Shown here: positions 6,956-11,951 of the stretch, one piece after another
Position numbering within the stretch: the stretch's first letter is position 1
Layout: every line of letters starts with the position of its first letter
Position numbers and translations under genes: made by a program
Assembly (NCBI GenBank): GCA_025924845.1
Contig: JAICHN010000116.1
Location: 1-11,951 of the forward strand
Direction: 5' to 3'
Source of the DNA: Chloroflexota bacterium
GTDB lineage: Bacteria > Chloroflexota > UBA5177 > JANWHV01
Length of the DNA stretch: 11,951 nt
Notes under the pieces: generated by a model
Seen by the model: only the letters and a program-made list of their open reading frames with translations
The model's database searches: none
Told to the model about the DNA's origin: nothing

Positions 6956-7123
6956 ACTACTACCCCCAAACATCGTCGCGAAACCTGCCACTGCCAGGCT
7001 TGAGTGGGACCGGCGGTCTGGGCACGGTGAGTTTCGCGCCAATCGCCCGTACTCCTCGGCATGCGCCGCCGGCCTCAGGGCATGGGGAGTGGGGTTCACG
7101 ACAACCACCGATGAGGTGTGTAG

Positions 7124-7153
7124 AGTATGGCACGCCGCCGGTTTGATTGTCAA
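7124..7153 (-). promoter_or_regulatory. Candidate sigma70-type promoter for P450 and possibly gntR
   Basis: On the minus strand a perfect TTGACA (7153-7148) is followed after 18 bases by CATACT (7129-7124), four of six matches to a -10 box. An AT-rich stretch lies just upstream of the -35 (7157-7168). Transcription would begin near 7117, leaving a leader of about 160 bases before the P450 ATG. The -35 overlaps CTGTTGAC (7156-7149), a sequence shared with other upstream regions here. Confidence 0.55.
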
Positions 7154-7202
7154 CAGTATATATTCCGTAACTAAAGTCGCGGTGCGTGCGGACTCTATGC
7201 AT

Positions 7203-8072
7203 CTAGCGGGCGGCGGGCTGCATGGCATCCAGTTCGGCCTGGTCCTCGGCGCTCAGCGCCAGCGATGCCGCCGCGACATTATCCTTCACCCCGTCCACGC
7301 GGGTGCTGCACGGTATGGGAACGAACAACGGCGACTTGGCCAGCAGCCAGGCCAGCACCACTTGATAGGGCGTGGCGTTATGCCGCCTCGCCACCGCGCG
7401 CAGGGCCGAGATATCGCCCAACCCCTTGGCGCGACTGCTGCCGCCAAACGGCGAGTAGGGCAGATAGGCGATACCGTGTGCCGCGCATGCCTGGAGCACG
7501 CCGTTGTGCTCATCACCCCGCTCCCAGGGATTGAACTGGTTCTGGACGCTCACCACCTCGACCAGTCGCCGGGCCTCGGCGATTTGCGCGGCGGATACGT
7601 TGGAGAGGCCCACCATGCGGACCTTGCCCTCCCGTTGTAAATCGGCGATCGCCCCCACCGATTCCGCGAACGGCACCTTGGGATCGGGCCGGTGGAACTG
7701 ATAGAGCCCGATGGCCTCCACGCCCAGGGCCTTGAGACTTGCCTCGCACGCCGCCCGCAAATGGGCCGGCGTACCATCGACCGCCCAGCTGCCGCCCGGC
7801 CGGATGTGACCGCCCTTGGTGGCGACCAGAATCTGGTCATACGATACCCCAGCCTCACGCAACGCCTCGGCAATCAGGCGTTCATTGTGGCCTACCTCAC
7901 GATCGTTCAGACAATAGGCGTCCGCCGTATCGATGAAGGTCACACCCAGGTCCAACACGACGCGCAAGGTCGCCAGGGCCTGGGCCTCGGACGGGCGGCC
8001 GTGGACGGAAAGATACATTCCGCCATAGCCAAGAGCACTGACCCGCCGATTGCCGATAGTTCGCTGATCCAT
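7203..8072 (-). CDS. Aldo/keto reductase family oxidoreductase
   Basis: A 289-residue NAD(P)H-dependent oxidoreductase predicted to reduce aldehydes, ketones or sugars, or to act as a sugar dehydrogenase. The catalytic tetrad of the family is complete: D48 and Y53 (FIDTADAY), K86 (ATKGG) and H127 (YQFHRPD). The cofactor-binding segments GLSNVS (155-160) and VQNQFNPWER (176-185) are present, as is the C-terminal cofactor region around IPCSTRVDGVKDN (253-265). The length is slightly short for the family (about 290-330). The ATG has an AAAGGA ribosome binding site about 9 bases away. It is upstream of the P450 on the same strand, but 247 bases and a separate promoter candidate lie between them. 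It could oxidise an imported sugar or act on a P450 product; neither is shown. Confidence 0.92.
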   Translation of the reverse strand: MDQRTIGNRRVSALGYGGMYLSVHGRPSEAQALATLRVVLDLGVTFIDTADAYCLNDREVGHNERLIAEALREAGVSYDQILVATKGGHIRPGGSWAVDGTPAHLRAACEASLKALGVEAIGLYQFHRPDPKVPFAESVGAIADLQREGKVRMVGLSNVSAAQIAEARRLVEVVSVQNQFNPWERGDEHNGVLQACAAHGIAYLPYSPFGGSSRAKGLGDISALRAVARRHNATPYQVVLAWLLAKSPLFVPIPCSTRVDGVKDNVAAASLALSAEDQAELDAMQPAAR

Positions 8073-8220
8073 GCCGTAGGTTCCTTTCGATCCGAAGGCT
8101 CAATGAGGAGGAGCTGATTGCCACATCTGTAAGTATGCCAGGGACGGCATTGTCATGCGTCCCGTGCGCATACCTACCGCTGTGGCGGCCGTTCCTATCG
8201 ACCACAAGGTTGACCCGGTT

Positions 8221-8240
8221 GGCGAAATCGTCTGGGAGCG
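8221..8240 (+). repeat. 20-base dispersed repeat, copy 1
   Basis: This stretch (GGCGAAATC, one variable base, then TCTGGGAGCG) matches 11819-11838 at 19 of 20 positions in the same orientation. Both copies lie in non-coding DNA. Function unknown. Confidence 0.55.
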
Positions 8241-8265
8241 CGAGACACCCACAAGTGGGTCCCCG

Positions 8266-8310
8266 GCTCGTCCCCGCCGCGGCCAGTAACGAGGACGAGC
8301 AAAGATGCTC
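8266..8310 (+). other. Hairpins in the region upstream of dipZ
   Basis: GCTCGTCC (8266-8273) pairs exactly with GGACGAGC (8293-8300). The final GAGC of that stem (8297-8300) can alternatively pair with GCTC (8307-8310) around AAAGAT. The two folds exclude each other, as in some attenuators, but both are short and may be chance. Confidence 0.25.
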
Positions 8311-8491
8311 GCGCCCCCAGCAGGCTCGTGGCAAAGGCAAGACTCCAATTCGTCAACAGCACCTAATTTCAGGCGCGCCCCATTACGGCGATCCGACGAA
8401 TCCACGCGGAGCGAGATTCGCGTACTAAAGAGCAGACCCGCTCGGTGCTGCGCACGCGGCGCGGGGGCGGAGTTCCGGAGGGATCGTTACG

Positions 8492-10258
8492 ATGCTGCTG
8501 CTCATGGTCTATGCTTTCCTGGCCGGAATGGCAACCGTGCTCTCTCCCTGCATCCTGCCCGTGCTGCCGATCGTGCTGTCTTCCTCGCTCGGCGGGGATC
8601 GCCGGCGCCCTCTGGGCGTGGTCGCCGGACTGATCGTCAGTTTCGCCGTCGCCACGCTGGCAGTCTCTTCCGTGGTCGCCGCTTTGCATGTTCCGGCCGA
8701 CGCGCTGAGGAATGTGGGGATCGCGATCGTTGCCCTGGCCGGCATCGTGCTGCTCCTGCCGGAGCTGTCGTATCGCCTGGAGGCGGTACTCGGCAGGGTG
8801 GCGAGACTGCGTGAGCGCCCGCCGGGAGAGCCGCGGCGGGGCGCGGCGGGCGGGTTCTTGGTGGGGATCGGACTTGGCCTGGTCTGGACGCCCTGCGCGG
8901 GGCCGATCCTGGCCACGGTGTTGGTCCTGGCGGCGACGAACCAGGTCTCCGCCGGAGCGGGCCTGGTGACCTTGGCCTACGCGATCGGCGCCGCGATCCC
9001 GATGCTGGGCATTGCCTATGGCGGCCAGGCAGTGCTCGAACGGGCGCGCGCATTGGCCGGGCGGGCCGGCGCTGTCCAGAGAGTCTTCGGGGTGATTATG
9101 ATCGTGACCGCCCTGGCCATGGTCAGTGGAGTGGATCGTGATTTCCAGGTCTGGGCGACCGGGAACTTTCCGGGCGGCTGGAATACGCCGTTCAGCAAGG
9201 TCGAGGACAGCGGACCGGTTCGCCAGGCGTTGGCCGGCCTGCGGCCCGCCGCGTCCACTCGGCCCGCCGGCGCCGTGGAAAAGGTTTCGGCGGCCGATGT
9301 CGCGCTGGGCATGCAGGATCTCGGCCCTGCTCCCAACTTCACCGGGATCACGCGCTGGTTCAACACGTCGGAACCGTTGACCATGGCCGGGTTGCGGGGC
9401 AAGGTAGTGCTGGTCGATTTCTGGACCTATTCCTGCATCAATTGTCTGCGCACCCTGCCTCATCTGGAGGATTGGTATGCCCGGTATCATAGTGCCGGCC
9501 TGGAGGTGGTCGGCGTGCATAGCCCCGAGTTCGCCTTCGAGGGCATCCCAGCCAACGTGGCGGCGGCTATACGCCAATGGGGCATTCCGTACCCCGTGGC
9601 GCTCGATCCGGCGTATGCCACCTGGAACGCCTATCAAAACGAATACTGGCCCGCCGAGTATCTGATCGATGCCCAGGGCCACGTTCGCTATACCAGCTTT
9701 GGCGAGGGCGACTACGACAAGACGGAGCGCGCGATCCGCCAACTGCTGGCCGATGCCGATCACCCGGTGAAGGTGGCGATCGGCCATGTGGCGGACACGA
9801 CACCTACCTATCAGATGACGCCCGAGACCTATGTGGGCAGCGAACGGATGAGCAATTTCGCGTCGCCACAGACGGTAGTGCCAGGGCAGGCGCAGGACTT
9901 CACTACCCCGGCCGCCTTGCCGAGCGACCAGTTCGCCCTGGCGGGCCGCTGGCAAGTGAACGCACAGGAGGCAACGGCGCTGCGCGCGGGTGATAGCCTC
10001 GACTTCACGGTAACCGCCGACAAGGTATTCGTCATTTTCGCCCCGCCCGGCCCCCAGGCGAAGGTGAGGGTTTATCTGGACGGGGCGCCCGTGACGGCGG
10101 GGAGCAAGGCTGGGGCGGATGTCCACGGAGGCGAGGTCAGGGTGGGGATGGACAACCTTTACAATGTGATTGATCTGCACGGACCGGTCGAAACGCACCG
10201 CTTGCGCCTGGTGTTTGAGACACCTGGTACGCAGGTGTATTCATTCACCTTTGGTTAA
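8492..10258 (+). CDS. dipZ: DipZ-like fusion protein: CcdA-type membrane thiol transporter, thioredoxin-like domain, C-terminal domain
   Basis: A 588-residue membrane protein expected to carry reducing power across the membrane to an external thioredoxin-like domain. Residues 1-215 are a CcdA/DsbD-type membrane domain with its two half-repeats: SPCILPVLP (C20) and WTPCAGPIL (C135) carry the redox cysteines. A linker of about 60 residues follows. Residues about 275-425 are a TlpA/ResA-like thioredoxin fold with the active site C315-I-N-C318 in [11 protein letters not shown] and the cis-proline region near WPAEY (386-390). Residues about 440-588 are a beta-rich domain like the C-terminal part of mycobacterial DipZ. 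GGAGGG lies 9 bases before the ATG. MsrA follows after 67 bases, suggesting a joint role in oxidised-protein repair or redox balance. All four key cysteines are present. Confidence 0.93.
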   Translation: MLLLMVYAFLAGMATVLSPCILPVLPIVLSSSLGGDRRRPLGVVAGLIVSFAVATLAVSSVVAALHVPADALRNVGIAIVALAGIVLLLPELSYRLEAVLGRVARLRERPPGEPRRGAAGGFLVGIGLGLVWTPCAGPILATVLVLAATNQVSAGAGLVTLAYAIGAAIPMLGIAYGGQAVLERARALAGRAGAVQRVFGVIMIVTALAMVSGVDRDFQVWATGNFPGGWNTPFSKVEDSGPVRQALAGLRPAASTRPAGAVEKVSAADVALGMQDLGPAPNFTGITRWFNTSEPLTMAGLRGKVVLVDFWTYSCINCLRTLPHLEDWYARYHSAGLEVVGVHSPEFAFEGIPANVAAAIRQWGIPYPVALDPAYATWNAYQNEYWPAEYLIDAQGHVRYTSFGEGDYDKTERAIRQLLADADHPVKVAIGHVADTTPTYQMTPETYVGSERMSNFASPQTVVPGQAQDFTTPAALPSDQFALAGRWQVNAQEATALRAGDSLDFTVTADKVFVIFAPPGPQAKVRVYLDGAPVTAGSKAGADVHGGEVRVGMDNLYNVIDLHGPVETHRLRLVFETPGTQVYSFTFG

Positions 10259-10325
10259 GGGAACGCGGCATGAAACATCTCGGCATGAGACAATAGACGT
10301 GGCAATACCAAAAAGGAGAACGATC

Positions 10326-10796
10326 ATGGCATTGGCAACATTTGGGGCGGGCTGCTTTTGGGGCGTGGAAGCGGCATTCCGCCAGGTAAAGGGCGTGAAG
10401 TCCACACGGGTGGGCTATATGGGCGGTACGCTGGAGAATCCTACCTATAGGGATGTCTGCGGCCACCAGACCGGGCACGCGGAAGTGGTCGAGGTCTCCT
10501 ACGATCCGGACCAGGTAAGCTACGACGATCTGCTGCGGGTCTTCTGGGAGAACCACAACCCAACCCAACTTAACCGCCAGGGACCGGACGTGGGCACCCA
10601 ATACCGTTCGGCTATCTTCTTCCACGACGCCGAGCAGGAAGCGGCGGCGCGCGCCTCCAAAGAGGAGTTGGCGAGGTCCGGTCGCTTCACGCGGCCGATT
10701 GTGACCGAGATCACGCCCGCTCCCACCTTTTACGAGGCGGAGGATTACCACCAGCAGTACCTCGAAAAGCGCGGCCTGGCCAGCTGCCACATCTAG
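10326..10796 (+). CDS. msrA: Peptide methionine sulfoxide reductase MsrA
   Basis: A 156-residue enzyme that reduces the S-epimer of methionine sulfoxide in proteins and free form. The catalytic motif GAGCFWGVE has its nucleophile at C10. E53 in GHAEVVEV and GTQYRSAIF (90-98) are the expected active-site regions. C154 in the tail LASCHI, or C45, could be the resolving cysteine. The protein starts almost at the catalytic motif and has no signal peptide, so it should be cytoplasmic. I chose the ATG at 10326 because AAGGAG lies 7 bases upstream and the family begins here; the longer upstream frame overlaps dipZ and has no similarity. It is probably cotranscribed with dipZ. No msrB is in the window. 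Confidence 0.96.
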   Translation: MALATFGAGCFWGVEAAFRQVKGVKSTRVGYMGGTLENPTYRDVCGHQTGHAEVVEVSYDPDQVSYDDLLRVFWENHNPTQLNRQGPDVGTQYRSAIFFHDAEQEAAARASKEELARSGRFTRPIVTEITPAPTFYEAEDYHQQYLEKRGLASCHI

Positions 10797-11112
10797 TCCC
10801 GCCTAAGGAACCGATGCTTTAGCACCAATCCCCCGGCCGGTTGGCCGGGGGATTGGTCTGGTCGGCGCGCCTGGTCCCACTGCTGCCGCCCCTACCTGGC
10901 CTATACATTTCTCGATGAACCCTATCGACTTACCCGACACCTTGGGGCTTTTGTTGTCTAACCGACGGGGCGGCTGCTTTGTTGGTTGCCAAGGAGTTGC
11001 AGGTACAGTAGCATAGTAAGCGACATCTGATGTGTAATGAACAGGCGTCGGGCTCGTTCATCTTCCCCTTTTGACAGATGTTCCGGCCAAAATGCAGATC
11101 AAGGAGATCGCC
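10797..11112. other. 316-base gap between msrA and the YceI-family gene
   Basis: The left end holds a 15-bp hairpin (10824-10857). The rest has no credible gene. A TGTAAT at 11033-11038 resembles a -10 box but has no matching -35 at normal spacing. The hairpin suggests that the YceI-family gene is transcribed separately from a promoter in this gap. Confidence 0.5.
10824..10857. terminator. Strong hairpin after msrA, probable terminator without a T-run
   Basis: Bases 10824-10838 pair perfectly with 10843-10857 (15 bp, ten of them G-C) around a GGTT loop, 27 bases after the msrA stop. The following bases are CTGG, so it lacks the usual T-run and may work as a partial terminator or mRNA 3' stabiliser. 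Confidence 0.65.
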
Positions 11113-11670
11113 ATGGCTATCGATATTTCGGCAAAAACTGAGTTGGCTACCTGGACCATCGACCCCCTCCATTCCACAGCGGAGTTCAGCGTCAAGCATA
11201 TGATGATTTCGACCGTCAAGGGGCGATTCGGCGTTCTGAGCGGAGCGCTCCAGTACGACGGCGAGGACCTGACCACGGCAAGCGTGGAGGCAACCATTGA
11301 CGTGGCGTCGGTGAGCACCGATCAGGCGCAGCGTGATGCCCACCTGCGGTCGGCGGACTTTTTCCATGTCGAGGAACACCCCAACATCACTTTTCGGAGC
11401 ACCGGCGTGGAGCATGTCGACGAGGACGAGTACCGAGTACGCGGTGATTTGACCATTCACGGCGTGACGCGCGCGATCACCCTCAACACCACCTACGAGG
11501 GCCAGATCACCGATCCTTACGGCAATAGGCGGGCCGGGTTCGCCGCCGAAACGACCCTTTCGCGGAAGGATTATGGGCTGACCTATAACTCGGCGTTAGA
11601 GGCGGGCGGCGTCGTGATCGGCGACAAGATCAAGATTGCCATTCATCTGGAGGCGATTCGCCAGGGCTGA
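11113..11670 (+). CDS. YceI-family protein (lipocalin-like, possible isoprenoid binding)
   Basis: A 185-residue beta-barrel protein. The family signature is clear: WTIDPLHSTAEFSVKHMM (14-31), VKGRFGVLSG (35-44), ASVEATIDVASVSTD (56-70), RDAHLRSADFF (74-84), PNITFRST (90-97) and GDLTIHGVTRAI (111-122). Members bind long isoprenoid or amphiphilic molecules in the barrel, and some are linked to stress or to quinone-like ligands. There is no signal peptide, so this one should be cytoplasmic, as in many Gram-positive and Chloroflexota relatives (inferred). I chose the ATG at 11113 because AAGGAG (11101-11106) lies 6 bases upstream; an in-frame upstream start at 11071 would add 14 unlike residues. 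A classical terminator follows. The exact ligand is unknown. Confidence 0.94.
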   Translation: MAIDISAKTELATWTIDPLHSTAEFSVKHMMISTVKGRFGVLSGALQYDGEDLTTASVEATIDVASVSTDQAQRDAHLRSADFFHVEEHPNITFRSTGVEHVDEDEYRVRGDLTIHGVTRAITLNTTYEGQITDPYGNRRAGFAAETTLSRKDYGLTYNSALEAGGVVIGDKIKIAIHLEAIRQG

Positions 11671-11688
11671 CCCTGACCCAGACGATCG

Positions 11689-11729
11689 AAAGGGGCGGAT
11701 AGAGCTTGATGCTTTATCCGCCCCTTTTT
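11689..11729 (+). terminator. Rho-independent terminator of the YceI-family gene
   Basis: Bases 11689-11705 pair with 11711-11727 over 17 positions (one G-U) around a TTGAT loop, with a GGGGCGG/CCGCCCC core, and end in TTTTT (11725-11729). It begins 18 bases after the stop codon. The matching AAA on the left side could let it work on the other strand too. Confidence 0.88.
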
Positions 11730-11730
11730 G

Positions 11731-11951
11731 CTCCCCACATCCGCTTTGGGACACAGAGCCGGCCGGCATGTTCCGGTGGATCGGCGGGGCAGGGCGTACC
11801 TGGAAATTGCTACTGGTGGCGAAATCCTCTGGGAGCGGGCGCCAGATTGGAGGGCCCCGCGCACAGTGCCAAAAATACCGTGAAGATTAGGGCGCCGCCC
11901 GGGAAAGGGCGGAGAAAGCGGGGGTGGTGGAGCTTTTGCGACGGTGGAGGA
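11731..11951. other. Right-end stretch with no recognisable gene
   Basis: No gene is supported on either strand in these 221 bases. It holds the second copy of the 20-base repeat (11819-11838), a small CCGCCC/GGGCGG hairpin near 11900 and a strongly purine-rich tail of about 50 bases. It may be the upstream region of a gene outside the window. Confidence 0.5.
11819..11838 (+). repeat. 20-base dispersed repeat, copy 2
   Basis: It matches 8221-8240 at 19 of 20 positions, same orientation. Both copies are preceded by GGT or GGTT and followed, 12-16 bases later, by a GG-TCCCC or GGGCCCC stretch, so the similarity may extend loosely beyond the 20 bases. Confidence 0.55.

Larger units (their letters stand above)
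8073..8491. other. 419-base divergent gap between aldo/keto reductase and dipZ
   Basis: No convincing gene or strong promoter is visible. Features seen: an ATGCC/GGCAT inverted repeat (8135-8139 with 8146-8150), a 20-base sequence at 8221-8240 repeated near the right end of the window, an ACCCAC-AA-GTGGGT palindrome just after it, an 8-bp hairpin (8266-8273 with 8293-8300) and a CTGTTGAC copy on the minus strand (8359-8352). Promoters for both flanking genes should be here but do not match the sigma70 consensus well. Confidence 0.5.

Noticed and set aside
6956..7228. Extended N-terminus of the P450 giving 506 residues
   Set aside because: The extra residues do not resemble P450s, the promoter candidate lies inside this stretch, and a GGGGG site 7 bases before the ATG at 6955 fits the usual length.
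8155..8289. Small plus-strand frame of 44 codons covering repeat copy 1
   Set aside because: It has no ribosome binding site at good spacing and no family. The match to the second repeat copy does not extend as protein.
8369..10198. Minus-strand open frame of 609 codons opposite dipZ
   Set aside because: It is Arg/Gly/His-rich, has no domain and mirrors dipZ, which has clear CcdA and thioredoxin-like motifs. Long antisense frames are common in GC-rich genes.
11760..11951. Possible T-box leader (GAAATC-CTCTGGGAGC resembles part of T-box stem I, and GGGGGTGGTGG recalls the T-box core)
   Set aside because: The AGAGAG-type stem I element and the GGTGG-ACCGCG core are missing, and the sister copy sits upstream of dipZ, which is not an amino-acid gene. 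A covariance search with the T-box model would settle it.

Overview
The window is a GC-rich bacterial segment with nine protein-coding genes. It has no RNA genes, no insertion sequence and no CRISPR array that I can see. Tat-dependent solute binding, a DipZ-type three-domain thiol protein, GTG starts and several hairpins without a clear T-tract fit a high-GC lineage such as Chloroflexota or Actinomycetota. This taxonomic guess is an inference with low to moderate confidence.

Left part (1-4955): a minus-strand enolase-superfamily (mandelate racemase-like) dehydratase or epimerase runs off the left edge of the window. It is divergent from a plus-strand ABC importer operon made of a Tat-exported solute-binding protein and two MalF/MalG-type permeases. 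No ATPase gene accompanies them. The 492-base divergent region holds a promoter candidate for each direction and several inverted repeats that look like operators. Two strong adjacent hairpins, one of them a 42-bp gapless palindrome, separate the binding-protein gene from the permease genes.

Middle (4965-8072): three minus-strand genes, transcribed in the order aldo/keto reductase, cytochrome P450, FCD-type GntR regulator. The regulator starts 38 bases after the P450 stop and ends 9 bases from the convergent permease gene. An importer, an acid-sugar type enolase enzyme and an FCD regulator together suggest uptake and breakdown of a sugar, sugar acid or similar carboxylate. Whether the P450 and reductase belong to the same pathway is open.

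Right part (8492-11670): a plus-strand redox group. It contains a DipZ-like CcdA/thioredoxin-like/C-terminal-domain fusion, the peptide methionine sulfoxide reductase MsrA 67 bases later, and, beyond a strong hairpin, a YceI-family protein that ends in a classical intrinsic terminator. The last 220 bases hold no recognisable gene but contain a 20-base sequence also found upstream of dipZ.

Most of the window is ordinary metabolic and redox content. The parts most worth a second look are the regulatory DNA between the divergent genes, the paired hairpins after the binding-protein gene, and the dispersed 20-base repeat. I found no clear evidence of a wholly new system.
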